Source of the DNA: Aquabacterium humicola
GTDB taxonomy: Bacteria; Pseudomonadota; Gammaproteobacteria; Burkholderiales; Burkholderiaceae_C
Length of the DNA: 64,000 nt
Reading direction: 5' to 3'
NCBI RefSeq assembly: GCF_030167915.1
Contig: NZ_JARGNB010000002.1
Location: 186,001 to 250,000, forward strand
The notes under the pieces are model-generated. The model was not told the DNA's origin. It worked only from the letters and a program-made list of their open reading frames with translations, and searched no databases. Numbering within the stretch: position 1 is the first letter of the stretch; the number at the start of each line of letters is the position of its first letter. Below, one piece after another: positions 27,676 through 36,957 of this stretch. Made by a program: the position numbers and the translations under genes.

Positions 27676-29483
27676 TGCTCGTCTTCTTCCTCGTCCAGCG
27701 CTTCGAGCTGCTGCAGCTGCACCAGGCGCTGGTAGAGGCCGCCGTCGATCGCCATCAGCGCGGCATGGCGGCCGCGCTCGGCGAGCCGGCCGTGGTTCAG
27801 CACGACGATCTCGTCGGCATCGCGGATCGTCGACAGCCGGTGCGCGATCGCCACCACGGTGACGTGGCCGCGCAGCCCGGCGAGGGCCTGCTGCACGACG
27901 CCTTCGGTCTCGCTGTCGATGTGCGAGGTGGCCTCGTCGAGGAACAGGATCTTCGGCTCGCCGGCCAGCGCGCGGGCGATCGCGATCAGCTGCTTCTCGC
28001 CGACCGACAGCCGCGCGCCGCCTTCGCCGAGCGGCGTGTCGTAGCCGTGCTCGAGCCGGCGGATGAAGCCGTCGGCATGCGCAGCGCGGGCGGCGGCCTC
28101 GATCTCGTCGGTGCTCAGGCCCCGGCCCATGTCGATGTTCTCGCGGGCACTGGCCGCAAGCAGGAAGGGCTCCTGCGGCACCAGGCCGACGGCGCGGCGG
28201 AACGCGGCATCGCCGAGCTGGTCGATGGGCTGGCCGTCCATCAGCAGCGCACCCGGCGGCGCCTCGTAGAAGCGCAGCAGCAGCGACAGCAGCGTGCTCT
28301 TGCCCGACCCGGTGTGGCCGACGATGCCGACGAAGCTGCCGGGCGCGATCTCGAGGTCGATGTCGTGAAGCACCGGGCGGCCGGGCAGGTAGGCGAAGTT
28401 GAGGCCGCGGATGCTGATCGCACCGTCGCTGACCTCGCCGTGGTCCTGGGCCGGCAGGCTTTCGGCTTCGTCGAGCAGCGTGTTGACGCGGGCCGCCGCG
28501 ACCATCGCCTGCTGCAGCTGCGAGAACTGCATCGTGATCTGGATCAGCGGCTCGACGACGCGCGAGATGTAGGCGACGAAGGCGTACAGCACGCCGACCT
28601 CGATCGCCGACAGGCCACCGGCGCCGCCGCCGCCGCTGCGCTGGCTGAAGACGAAGATCACGGCGCCCAGCATCGCGACGTTCAGGAAGTCGAGCGCCGG
28701 CCGCAGCAGCCAGGCGTTCGCGCGTAGCTCGTCGCGGCGGGCCGCGTAGTGCGCGGCGTTGGTCGCGGCGAAGCGTGCGCTGAAGGTCGGCGCCGCACCG
28801 CTGGCCTGGATCACCGCCATGCCGGCGATCGACTCGGCGGCCTGCGCGTTGAGGTCGCTGCGCAGCGCGCGGCTGCGTGTCACCGCCGGGGCCGACAGGC
28901 GCTGGTAAAGCCACACGATGCCGAAGACCGCGGGCACCAGCGTGGCGACGATCAGCATCAGCCGCCAGTCGAGCCAGGCCATCATCGCCATCATGCCGAG
29001 CAGCGAGATCACGCTGTCGAGCATCACGAACAGCACCTGCACGTACAGCGTCTTCACCGCCTCGGTGTCGTTGGTGACGCGGCTGACGAGCTGGCCGGTG
29101 ATCGCGCGGTCGAAGAAGCGCATCGGCAGCCGCAGCACATGGCCGTAGACCGACTCGCGGATGCGCTGCACCGAGCGCATCGCGAGCCCCGCCAGGCGCA
29201 CCAGCTGGCCGTAGCGGACCCAGCTGGCCAGGCAGCCGGTGACCAGCGCGCCGCCGAGCAGGCCGACGATCGCCGGGATGTCGGCGTTGCGCGGCAGCAG
29301 GTAGTGGTCGATGAAGGCCTTGCCGAGCGCCGGGCCGGCGGCTTCGAGCGCGGCGGCCAGCACCAGCCAGGCAATGGACGTCTTCAGCAGCGCGACCTCG
29401 GGCAGCGCGGCGCGCAGCAGCAGTTCGAGGGCCGCGCGCTTCTCGCCACGCGGTGCGGCCGCGGCGTTCTCAGTCGGACTCAA
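27672..29483 (-). CDS. ABC exporter half-transporter, MdlB-like subunit
   Basis: 603 residues: six membrane segments, then a nucleotide-binding domain with Walker A GHTGSGKST, Q-loop VPQEPFL, Walker B ILFLDEATSHID (catalytic Glu present) and H-loop IAHRLST. The signature motif is altered to LSVGEKQ. The start is a TTG at 29483 with a good ribosome site (GGAGG), overlapping the end of the partner gene by 14 bases. With its neighbour it should form a heterodimeric multidrug-type exporter like MdlAB/SmdAB. Confidence 0.9.
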   Translation of the reverse strand: MSPTENAAAAPRGEKRAALELLLRAALPEVALLKTSIAWLVLAAALEAAGPALGKAFIDHYLLPRNADIPAIVGLLGGALVTGCLASWVRYGQLVRLAGLAMRSVQRIRESVYGHVLRLPMRFFDRAITGQLVSRVTNDTEAVKTLYVQVLFVMLDSVISLLGMMAMMAWLDWRLMLIVATLVPAVFGIVWLYQRLSAPAVTRSRALRSDLNAQAAESIAGMAVIQASGAAPTFSARFAATNAAHYAARRDELRANAWLLRPALDFLNVAMLGAVIFVFSQRSGGGGAGGLSAIEVGVLYAFVAYISRVVEPLIQITMQFSQLQQAMVAAARVNTLLDEAESLPAQDHGEVSDGAISIRGLNFAYLPGRPVLHDIDLEIAPGSFVGIVGHTGSGKSTLLSLLLRFYEAPPGALLMDGQPIDQLGDAAFRRAVGLVPQEPFLLAASARENIDMGRGLSTDEIEAAARAAHADGFIRRLEHGYDTPLGEGGARLSVGEKQLIAIARALAGEPKILFLDEATSHIDSETEGVVQQALAGLRGHVTVVAIAHRLSTIRDADEIVVLNHGRLAERGRHAALMAIDGGLYQRLVQLQQLEALDEEEDEQ

Positions 29484-31212
29484 GCGACGCCTCCAGTTGC
29501 TGCACCCGCCATTGCGTCGCGTACCAGCCGCCGAGCTCGACCAGCTCGCGGTGGCTGCCGCGTTCGGTGACGTGGCCATGGCGCAGCACCACCACCTGGT
29601 CGGCGTCCTGCAGCGTCGACAGCCGATGGCTGGCGATGATCACCGTGCGGCCGCGCCGCGCATCGCGCAGCGACGCCAGGATGCGCGCTTCGGTCTCGGT
29701 GTCGACGGCCGACAGCGCGTCGTCCAGCAGCAGCAGCGGCGCATCGGCCAGCAGCGCGCGAGCGATCGCCACACGCTGGCGCTGGCCGCCGGACAAAGTG
29801 ACGCCGCGTTCGCCGACCGGCGTGTCGTAGCCCTGCGGCAGGTGCACGATATCGTCGTGCACGGCGGCGGCGCGGGCGGCGGATTCGATCTGTTCACGCG
29901 TGGCATCCGGCCGCGCCAGTGCGATGTTCTCGGCCACGCTGGCGGAGAACAGGAAGGCCTCCTGCGGCACCCAGGCGATGCCGGCGTGCAGCGCGTCGAG
30001 CGTGTAGTCGGCCAGGGGCACGCCGCCCCAGCGCAGGCTGCCGGCCTGCGGCGGCCATTGGCGCAACAGCAGCTTCAGCAGCGTGCTCTTGCCGGCGCCG
30101 GTGGGGCCGACCAGGCCGAGCGTCGACCCTGCGGGCAGGTGCAGCGTCACGCCATCGAGCGCCGGCTGCGCCTGGCCGGGGTAGGCGAAGCGCACGCCGT
30201 CGGCATCCAGCGCGCCCGGCTGCAGCGTCGCGGCGGTGCCGTGGTCGTCGACCGTCAGCGGCTCGTCGAGCACCGGCTGCAGGCGGCCCCACGCGGCGCG
30301 GCCGCGCTCGATCAGCGACAGCACCCAGCCGGTGGCGAACATCGGCCAGATCAGCTGGCCGAGGTACATGCCGAAGCTCGTGAGCTGGCCGACGGTCATC
30401 TCGCCGCGCCACACCAGCCAGCCGCCGAAGCCGAGGGCGAGCACGATCGCCGTGGTCAGCGTGAAGCCGACGGCCGGCTCGTAGCTCGCCTCCCAGCGCT
30501 GGGCCTGGAAGCTGGCGTCGGCGGCGCCGCGCGCGAGCTCGCCGAAGCGTTGCGCGCTGCGCGCTTCGAGCCCCAGCGCGCGCAGCGTGCGCACGCCGGC
30601 CAGCGTCTCCTGCACATGGTCGTTCAAGGTGCCGAAGGCGGCCAGCGACGCGCGGGAGGCGTCGTGCACATGGCGCGAGATCCACCAGAACGACAGCGCC
30701 ATCGCCGGGAAGGGCAGCAGCACGACGAGGCCGAGGCGCCAGTCGACGCCCAGCGTCATCGTCGCGACGACGAGGATCAAGGTCAGCGTGCCGTCGAAGC
30801 CGGCGAGCATCGCCTCGCCGGCGGCCATCTCGACCGCGTCGACGTCGTTGGTGGCCAGCGCCATCAGGTCGCCGGTGCGGCGGGTCTGGAAGAAACGCGG
30901 GCCCTGCAGCGACAGCCGCCGGTACAGCGAAGTGCGCAGCTCGACGCCCATGCGGTAGGCGGCCGAGTACAGCTGCAGCCGCCACGCCACGCGCAGCCCG
31001 TAGATCAGCGCGCCGGCGCCGAGCAGCAGCGCCAGCTCACGCCACAGCGCGGGCCCGCTCAGCTGGCGCGCGACCAGGCCGTCGACCATCGATCCGATCT
31101 GCCGCGGCAGCCAGACGATCAGCAGCGCGATGCCGAACAGCATCACCCCCGACGCGGCATAGGCACGCCAGTGGCGGAGCACGAAGCTCCCGATCAGACG
31201 GGACAGGGACAT
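29470..31212 (-). CDS. ABC exporter half-transporter, MdlA-like subunit
   Basis: 580 residues: membrane domain (FVLRHWRAYAASGVMLFGIALLIVWLPRQIGSMVDGL) and nucleotide-binding domain with Walker A GPTGAGKST, canonical signature LSGGQRQ and H-loop ASHRLST. The Walker B reads LLLLDDALSAVD, with Asp in place of the catalytic Glu, as in E. coli MdlA. That degenerate site would pair with the altered signature of the neighbouring subunit, leaving one hydrolysing site, the usual asymmetry of heterodimeric exporters. It is 6 bases after the SDR gene. Confidence 0.9.
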   Translation of the reverse strand: MSLSRLIGSFVLRHWRAYAASGVMLFGIALLIVWLPRQIGSMVDGLVARQLSGPALWRELALLLGAGALIYGLRVAWRLQLYSAAYRMGVELRTSLYRRLSLQGPRFFQTRRTGDLMALATNDVDAVEMAAGEAMLAGFDGTLTLILVVATMTLGVDWRLGLVVLLPFPAMALSFWWISRHVHDASRASLAAFGTLNDHVQETLAGVRTLRALGLEARSAQRFGELARGAADASFQAQRWEASYEPAVGFTLTTAIVLALGFGGWLVWRGEMTVGQLTSFGMYLGQLIWPMFATGWVLSLIERGRAAWGRLQPVLDEPLTVDDHGTAATLQPGALDADGVRFAYPGQAQPALDGVTLHLPAGSTLGLVGPTGAGKSTLLKLLLRQWPPQAGSLRWGGVPLADYTLDALHAGIAWVPQEAFLFSASVAENIALARPDATREQIESAARAAAVHDDIVHLPQGYDTPVGERGVTLSGGQRQRVAIARALLADAPLLLLDDALSAVDTETEARILASLRDARRGRTVIIASHRLSTLQDADQVVVLRHGHVTERGSHRELVELGGWYATQWRVQQLEASLESD

Positions 31213-31218
31213 GCGGCG

Positions 31219-31974
31219 TCAGTCGCGCAGGTCGCCGATCGGATCGCTGCCGAAGTCGTCGCGTTCGAGCCGCGCGAGCAGCGCTTCGGCGCAGGTGTCG
31301 GCCGTCACCAGCAGGCCGTCGGCCTGCAGCTTGACGAACCGTTCGCGCTCCGGGAAGCGCTCGGGATCGGCCGATCGCAGCTCGACCTGCATGTCGGTGT
31401 CGATCACGCCGGGCGCCATCGACACCACGCGCGCCGGGTTCGCTTCGGTCGCCTGCTCCAGCTGCAGCGCGCGGCTGAAGTGGTCCATGCCGGCCTTGGC
31501 CGCGCAGTACGCGGCGCTGCCCGCCATCGCGCGGCGGCCGAGGCCCGACGAGATGTTCAGCACTCGGCGCTGGCCGCTCCAGTGGGCCGTCACGTCGAGG
31601 AAGGTGGCCGACAGCAGCAGCGCCGCTTCGAGGCCGACGCGCAGGGCGTTCGACAGGGCGGTCAGCGGCACCTGCTGCAGCGGTGCACCGCCGCCGATCG
31701 CCGCGGCATTGTTGATCAGCGTCGCGCTGGCGATCTGCGCCGCGTCGACGTCGCACAACCAGGCGCGCAGGCGCTCGGCCACCGGCAGCGGGTTGTTCAG
31801 GTCGAGCGGCCACTGCGCCAGCGCGCTGCCGGCGGCTTCGGCCTTCGCCTGCAGGGCGGGACTGGCATGGCGCGCGATGCCCAGCACCACGTGCTCGGGC
31901 TTCAGCAGCCGGCCCACCAACGCAGCGCCGAGGCCACGCGACGAGCCGGTGACGATGTAGAGATGGTGTTGCAT
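31219..31974 (-). CDS. Short-chain dehydrogenase/reductase
   Basis: 251 residues. The NAD(P) motif TGSSRGLG lies at residues 9-16, LINNAA is the NNAG-type block, and the catalytic YCAAKAG (Tyr, Lys) and preceding Ser (NISSG) are present. The length and C-terminal region (VSMAPGVIDTDMQ) fit classical SDRs, with some likeness to the sepiapterin/benzil reductase group. The substrate is unknown. It is the gene upstream of the ABC exporter and closely spaced to it. Confidence 0.9.
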   Translation of the reverse strand: MQHHLYIVTGSSRGLGAALVGRLLKPEHVVLGIARHASPALQAKAEAAGSALAQWPLDLNNPLPVAERLRAWLCDVDAAQIASATLINNAAAIGGGAPLQQVPLTALSNALRVGLEAALLLSATFLDVTAHWSGQRRVLNISSGLGRRAMAGSAAYCAAKAGMDHFSRALQLEQATEANPARVVSMAPGVIDTDMQVELRSADPERFPERERFVKLQADGLLVTADTCAEALLARLERDDFGSDPIGDLRD

Positions 31975-32004
31975 GGCGCGGCAGCATACGCCAGCACGAG
32001 GCGC

Positions 32005-32634
32005 TCAAAAGGGCGGGGGGCTGTGCAGATCGAGGGCGTCGCCGGTGGAAGGATGTGCGAGCTGCAAGCGGCTCGCGTGCAGCAGCAGGCGCGGTGCCGC
32101 CGCGGCGACATCGGGCGGGGCATACAGCTCGTCGCCGAGCATCGCATGGCCGATCGCCATCAGGTGCACGCGCAACTGGTGGGAACGGCCGGTGACCGGT
32201 TGCAGCGCGATGCGGGTGCGGCCGCGTTCGGGGTCGCGTTCGAGCACGCGCCAGCGTGTGCGCGAGGGCTTGCCATGCTGGTGGTCGACCCTCTGCCGCG
32301 GGCGGTTCGGCCAGTCGCAGATCATCGGCAGATTCACCTCGCCTTCGTCGTCGGCGACCAGCCCGTCGACGATCGCGACGTAGGTCTTGTCGACGCGCCG
32401 CTCGGCGAAGGCGATCGACAGCGCACGCTGCATCGCCGCGCCGCGGCCGAAGACGATCAGCCCCGAGGTCGCCATGTCGAGCCGGTGCACGATCAGCGCA
32501 TCGGCATGCAGCGCCTGCACGCGTACGGCAAGGCAGTCGGCCTTGTCCGGCCCGCGGCCGGGCACCGCCAGCAGCCCGGCGGGCTTGTCGGCGGCGATCA
32601 GCGCGTCGTCGAGGTGGATCAGCGTCGTCGTCAT
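32005..32634 (-). CDS. RluA family pseudouridine synthase
   Basis: 209 residues. The catalytic motif HRLDMATSGLIVF carries the essential Asp. Family blocks AADKPAGLLAVPGRG, KTYVAIVDG, GRSHQLRVHL and LLLHASRL follow. There is no S4 RNA-binding domain, so it is the short RluA type, which modifies 23S rRNA U746 and tRNA U32 in E. coli; target here is inferred. I take the ATG at 32634; a GTG at 32655 would add seven residues. Confidence 0.9.
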   Translation of the reverse strand: MTTTLIHLDDALIAADKPAGLLAVPGRGPDKADCLAVRVQALHADALIVHRLDMATSGLIVFGRGAAMQRALSIAFAERRVDKTYVAIVDGLVADDEGEVNLPMICDWPNRPRQRVDHQHGKPSRTRWRVLERDPERGRTRIALQPVTGRSHQLRVHLMAIGHAMLGDELYAPPDVAAAAPRLLLHASRLQLAHPSTGDALDLHSPPPF

Positions 32635-32741
32635 CGGTGAAAAGAAACGATACACGGCGAAACCGCGGCGAAAGGACGCCGCGCGGCGCGGCCGCGACGA
32701 TGGCGTGCATCTTCACCGCAAGGCCCACGAAAGGACTCCCC

Positions 32742-33221
32742 ATGCGACGCTGGCTCAAACGAACCTTCATCGGCGCGATCGGCGCCACCTTCCTGATCGG
32801 CGGCGGCCTCGCGGCCTGCTCGCACCACCGCCAGCACGGCGGCACGCCGATGACCGAGGCCGAGATCGCCAAGCTGCGCGAGCGGGTGATGGACAAGGCC
32901 ACGCGTGCGCTCGAGCTCGACGCCGCGCAGCAGGCCCGCCTCGGCGTGCTCGCCGATGCCATCAAGGCGCAGCGCAACGCGCTGATGAGCGGCGGCGAGC
33001 GGCCGCGCGATGCGCTGCAGTCGCTGGTCGCCGGCGCGCAGTTCGATCGCGCGAAGGCGCAGGCGCTGATCGACGGCAAGACGAGCGCGATCCGCGAGCA
33101 GGCGCCGTCGCTGATCACCGCCTTCGGCGACTTCTACGACAGCCTGCGCCCCGAGCAGCAGCAGAAGCTGCGCGACTACATGAACCGCGGCCATGGCCAC
33201 CGTCACTTCTTCCGCGGCTGA
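32742..33221 (+). CDS. Spy/CpxP-like periplasmic lipoprotein
   Basis: 159 residues. The signal peptide ends with the lipobox LAAC, followed by His-rich HHRQHGG. The mature part is helical with an LTxxQ-like motif (LRPEQQQKLRDYM), as in the Spy/CpxP refolding chaperones, and the C terminus is again His-rich (RGHGHRHFF), suggesting metal contact. AAGGA precedes the ATG. It heads an operon with a response regulator and a sensor kinase, as CpxP does with CpxR/CpxA in function, so a role in envelope or metal stress sensing is inferred. Confidence 0.82.
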   Translation: MRRWLKRTFIGAIGATFLIGGGLAACSHHRQHGGTPMTEAEIAKLRERVMDKATRALELDAAQQARLGVLADAIKAQRNALMSGGERPRDALQSLVAGAQFDRAKAQALIDGKTSAIREQAPSLITAFGDFYDSLRPEQQQKLRDYMNRGHGHRHFFRG

Positions 33222-33705
33222 GGCCGCCTCGCCCGGCGCGGTGGACCGATCGCCGCCACGCTGGGTGACGCTGCGGCCGCCGCGCATCGCACAGGCGCTG
33301 ATGGCCGCGGCGGTGGCGCTGCATGCGGCGCTGTGGGGCATCGAGGCGCCGCTGGGCCGGCTGCCGGCGGTCGGCGCACTGATCGCCGCGGCCGGCGCGG
33401 CCTGGGTGCTGTGGGCGTGGTGGTGCTTCCGCCGCGCGGCGACGCCGGTGCTGCCGACCGCGGAGCCACGCGTGCTGGTCGACGAGGGGCCGTTCCGCTA
33501 CGGCCGCAACCCGATGTACCTGGGGCTGGCGCTGGTGATCACCGGCGGCGGCGTCGCGCTCGGCTCGCCGCTGCTGGCGCTGGCGGCGGTGGCTTTCGTG
33601 CTGATCGTCGACCGGCTGCACATCCCGTTCGAGGAAGCCCGGCTGCGCCGCCGTTTCGGTGGTTGGTACAGTGACTACGCTGCCGACGTTCGGCGATGGA
33701 TCTGA
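33193..33705 (+). CDS. Membrane isoprenylcysteine/phospholipid methyltransferase-family protein
   Basis: 170 residues with three or four membrane segments. The PEMT/ICMT signature is present: GPFRYGRNPMYLG (SAM-binding) and the C-terminal FEEARLRRRFGGWYSDYAADVRRW. Bacterial members methylate lipids or small thiols; the substrate here is unknown. It overlaps the end of the Spy-like gene by 29 bases and is followed after 13 bases by the response regulator gene, so it sits inside a stress-signalling operon. Confidence 0.85.
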   Translation: MATVTSSAAEAASPGAVDRSPPRWVTLRPPRIAQALMAAAVALHAALWGIEAPLGRLPAVGALIAAAGAAWVLWAWWCFRRAATPVLPTAEPRVLVDEGPFRYGRNPMYLGLALVITGGGVALGSPLLALAAVAFVLIVDRLHIPFEEARLRRRFGGWYSDYAADVRRWI

Positions 33706-33718
33706 TGTCCTGAAGGTG

Positions 33719-34417
33719 ATGCACCGCATCCTGCTGATCGACGACGACGAGCACCTGGCCGCGCCGCTGGCGGTGTACCTGAAGCGCTTCGACCTCGAGC
33801 TGGAATCGGCGTTGCGGCCGAGCGACGGCCTCGCGCGGCTGGCCGCCGGCGGCATCGACGCGGTGATCCTCGACGTGATGCTGCCGGAGATGGACGGCTT
33901 CGAGGTCTGCCGCCGCATCCGTCGCGACAACCGCGAGGTGCCGGTGCTGATGCTGACCGCGCGTGGCGACGTCACCGACCGCATCGTCGGCCTCGAGCTC
34001 GGCGCCGACGACTACCTGCCGAAGCCCTTCGAGCCGCGCGAGCTCGCCGCGCGTCTGCAGACCATCCTGCGCCGGCTGCGTCCCGCCGCGCCGCCGGCAG
34101 GCGCCGTTGCCGAGCCGATGCAGCTGCGCTTCGATGGCCTGTCGATCGACGTCGAGCGCCGCGAGGTGCGGCGCCAGGGCGAGCCGGTCGAGCTGACGGG
34201 CACCGAGTTCGAGCTGCTGCTGCTGCTGGCGCGCGAGCCGAACAAGGTCTGGCACCGCGACGACATCCTGAACCGGCTGCGCGGCCGCGATGCCGACCTC
34301 TACACGCGGGCGGTCGACATCCTGGTCAGCCGGCTGCGACGCAAGCTGGAGCCGCTGGCCTGCATCAAGACGCTGCGCAACGCCGGCTACACCTTCGCGC
34401 TGGCGCGCAGCGCATGA
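33719..34417 (+). CDS. OmpR-family response regulator (CpxR-like)
   Basis: 232 residues. Receiver domain: acidic pocket IDDDEH, phosphoacceptor Asp in VILDVMLPEMDG, Thr in MLTARG and Lys in YLPKPFEP. The C-terminal winged helix is of OmpR type (VELTGTEFELLLLLAREPNKVWHRDDILNRLRG, TRAVDILVSRLRRKLE). The ATG at 33719 starts directly at the receiver domain. The gene is coupled to the kinase gene by an ATGA overlap. Confidence 0.93.
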   Translation: MHRILLIDDDEHLAAPLAVYLKRFDLELESALRPSDGLARLAAGGIDAVILDVMLPEMDGFEVCRRIRRDNREVPVLMLTARGDVTDRIVGLELGADDYLPKPFEPRELAARLQTILRRLRPAAPPAGAVAEPMQLRFDGLSIDVERREVRRQGEPVELTGTEFELLLLLAREPNKVWHRDDILNRLRGRDADLYTRAVDILVSRLRRKLEPLACIKTLRNAGYTFALARSA

Positions 34418-35700
34418 AACACCGACGGCACTGCCCGCCGCGGCCCTGGCACAAGCGCCTGCGCCATTCGCTGCGCTGGCGCCTGGTCACGCTGTTCCTG
34501 CTGCTGGCGGTGTGCACGTCCTTCGTCTTCATCGGCGGCACGCGGCAGATGGTCGGCAGCGGCTGGCGCCAGCTGGTGCAGCCGCTGTTCCGCGACTACG
34601 TCGATCGCCTCGCGAACGAAGTCGGCAGCCCGCCCGACGTCGCCCGCGCGCAGGCGCTGGTGCAGCGGCTGCCGATCTCGGTGCGCATCGAGGGGCCGGC
34701 GGTCAACTGGGCCTCGCACGAGCGGCCGTCGGGGCCGAAGGACGCGGCCTTCGCCGCATTGCTGACGCGCAGCACGGCCGACGGCCACACGATCCGCTTC
34801 GGCCTCGGCGACGTCTGGCACAACGAGGACCGGCCCCGGCGCGTCGGCTGGTGGATGCTGGCCGGCCTGCTGCTGCTGCTGCTGCTGGCCTACGGCTACG
34901 TGCGGCACCTGTTCCGGCCGATCGACGACATCCGTGCCGGCGCGCTGCGCTACGGCGCCGGGGACTTCAGCCAGCCGATTCCGCTGCGCCGGCGCGACGA
35001 ACTGGGCGACCTGGCGGCGCAGGTCAACGGCATGGCCGACGGGCTGCAACGCCTGCTCGAAGGCCAGCGCGGGCTGCTGCTGGCGATCAGCCACGAGCTG
35101 CGCTCGCCGCTGACACGCGCGCGCTTGAATGCCGAGCTGGTGGCCGAGGGCACGTCGCGCGACGCGCTGCTGCGCGACCTGAACCTGATGCGCGACCTGA
35201 TCAGCGACCTGCTGGAGAGCGAGCGCCTGGCCGGCGGCGCGGCGGCGCTGCAGACCGAGCGGCTGGACCTCAACGCACTGGCGACGGAGCTCGTCACGCA
35301 GCAGTTCGCCGGGCAGGCGGTCGAACTGGCGCTCGACGATGCGCTGCCGCCGCTGCTGCTGGACCGGGCGCGCATCCGGATGCTGCTGCGCAACCTGCTG
35401 GACAATGCGCTGCGGCACAACGCCGGGTCCGGCACGCCGGTGCGGCTGAGCACATCGCCGGTTGACGGCACGTCGGTGCGCATCGTCGTGCGCGACGCCG
35501 GGCCCGGTGTCGCCGACGAGGATCTGCAGAAGCTGGCGCAGCCGTTCTACCGGCCCGATGCCGCGCGCAGCCGCAGCGGCGGCGGGGTCGGGCTGGGCCT
35601 GTACCTGTGCCGGCTGGTCGCCGAATCGCACGGCGGCAGGCTGACGCTGCGCAATGCGCAGCCCGGGCTGGAGGTGACGGCCGAGCTGCCTTGGCGTTAG
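34414..35700 (+). CDS. Sensor histidine kinase (CpxA-like)
   Basis: 428 residues. Two membrane segments (LRWRLVTLFLLLAVCTSFVFIGG and WWMLAGLLLLLLLAYGYV) enclose a periplasmic loop of about 100 residues. Then HAMP (FRPIDDIRAGALRYGAGDFS), HisKA (AISHELRSPLTRARL) and HATPase (NLLDNALRHNAG, DAGPGVADED, GGGVGLGLYLCRLVAESHGG). All catalytic boxes are intact. With the Spy-like lipoprotein it makes a Cpx-like envelope-sensing set. Confidence 0.93.
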   Translation: MKHRRHCPPRPWHKRLRHSLRWRLVTLFLLLAVCTSFVFIGGTRQMVGSGWRQLVQPLFRDYVDRLANEVGSPPDVARAQALVQRLPISVRIEGPAVNWASHERPSGPKDAAFAALLTRSTADGHTIRFGLGDVWHNEDRPRRVGWWMLAGLLLLLLLAYGYVRHLFRPIDDIRAGALRYGAGDFSQPIPLRRRDELGDLAAQVNGMADGLQRLLEGQRGLLLAISHELRSPLTRARLNAELVAEGTSRDALLRDLNLMRDLISDLLESERLAGGAAALQTERLDLNALATELVTQQFAGQAVELALDDALPPLLLDRARIRMLLRNLLDNALRHNAGSGTPVRLSTSPVDGTSVRIVVRDAGPGVADEDLQKLAQPFYRPDAARSRSGGGVGLGLYLCRLVAESHGGRLTLRNAQPGLEVTAELPWR

Positions 35701-36527
35701 CCGCGTTTCGGCCGGTTCAGCACGATGTCGCCGTACCAGGCCTGCTGCTCGTGCTTCAGCGCATCGCTGTCGGTCAAGACGCCGACGCTGCTGATCATGC
35801 CGGGTGCTTCGCCGTAGACACGCTTGTAGTCGGCGACCACGTCCCGTTCGTAGTGCAGCCACTGGCCGGTGCGCTTGGCGCCGCTCTCCACCGTCAGGTA
35901 GTGGATGCGCGAGGTGCGGTGGTTGCGCACGACCGACTCCGGCGGCAGCGTTGCGCACCACACGTACATCAGCGTCGCGAAAGGCAGGCGCTGGCCGGTG
36001 AAGAGCTCGACCTGGTCGAAGATCAGACGGTCGCGCAGCGACAGGCGGGCATCGTCGCCGTCGAAGGCCAGGATCACGCGAGCCGGGGCGTCGTCGTATT
36101 CGGGCACGTCGACGCTGGCCTGGCTCGGCACCTGCTGCACGCGCCAGCTGAACTGGAGCGTCGAGTGCTGCTTCGGATCGATGCGCACGGGGCAGCGCAG
36201 GCCGGTGGCGCCGGCGGTTGAACGCGCGTGCAGCACCATTCGGTCGTTGTCGCGCACCACGCTGTAGCGCGTCGGCGCCTTGTCCTTGCGCAGCGCGTAA
36301 GGCTGCCAGCCCGCGGGCGGGCGGGTGCCGGCGGTCGCCGACGAGAACGGCGCGATCGCATCGGGCATCGGCGACGACACGGCGGGGGCCGCCTCGTCGA
36401 TCAGCGGACCCCGCTGCGCGCAGGCCCCGAGCCCGAGCGCACCGAGGCCAACCAAGCGGCGGAAGACGGCGCGGCGGGCGCCGGGGGGCTGGTCGTCATC
36501 GGCGACCAGCGGATACTGCGGGGGCAT
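35697..36527 (-). CDS. DUF3047 domain lipoprotein
   Basis: 276 residues with a lipobox LGAC after a short hydrophobic stretch (RRLVGLGALGLGAC). The rest matches the DUF3047 family (LQFSWRVQQVPSQASV, ARVILAFDGD, LMYVWCATLPPESVVRNHRTSRIHYLTVESG, ERDVVADYKRVYGE), whose function is not known. The ATG at 36527 has AAGGATG upstream. The gene ends convergent with the sensor kinase, sharing 4 bases. Confidence 0.85.
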   Translation of the reverse strand: MPPQYPLVADDDQPPGARRAVFRRLVGLGALGLGACAQRGPLIDEAAPAVSSPMPDAIAPFSSATAGTRPPAGWQPYALRKDKAPTRYSVVRDNDRMVLHARSTAGATGLRCPVRIDPKQHSTLQFSWRVQQVPSQASVDVPEYDDAPARVILAFDGDDARLSLRDRLIFDQVELFTGQRLPFATLMYVWCATLPPESVVRNHRTSRIHYLTVESGAKRTGQWLHYERDVVADYKRVYGEAPGMISSVGVLTDSDALKHEQQAWYGDIVLNRPKRG

Positions 36528-36653
36528 GCCACATCCTTGAACATCAGCCGGCAAGCGACGCGGCCTTGCGTCGACCACCGGCGGCGCGGATGTTAACGGT
36601 CGTTGCTGACGGGCAATTGACCGAACAGCAGGTCCATCCCGATCAGTTCGCGA

Positions 36654-36908
36654 TCAGTTGTCGCGGCTTTGCGAGCGGTAGACCGCCGCGCGCAGGTCGG
36701 CTGCGAAGCCGGGGTCCGAGCCTTCGATGCTGCGGGCCCATTGCAGGACTTCTTCGGCGTTCTGCGGTTCGGCCTTCGCGCGCTCGAGCTGCCACTGGTC
36801 GAGACGGCGCAGGAAGCTGATCAGCGCGGCGGCGGCGTTGGCGAACCAGATGGACCCACGGGGAGCCGACAGGCGTGTAGCGCGGCCGAAGGTCATGGAG
36901 GCGGACAT
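36654..36908 (-). CDS. Small hypothetical protein
   Basis: 84 residues (MSASMTFGRATRLSAPRGS...). Not recognised. It has a mildly hydrophobic helix (IWFANAAAALISFLRRLDQW) and a polar, acidic C-terminal half (AEPQNAEEVLQWARSIEGSDPGFAADL). The ATG at 36908 has GGAGAA upstream and a TATACT box about 50 bases further, supporting a real, separately transcribed gene. Confidence 0.65.
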   Translation of the reverse strand: MSASMTFGRATRLSAPRGSIWFANAAAALISFLRRLDQWQLERAKAEPQNAEEVLQWARSIEGSDPGFAADLRAAVYRSQSRDN

Positions 36909-36957
36909 GGTGTGTTCTCCGTTGAAACGAACCCGGTTTGGTTTCGTGTTGCGGTGC

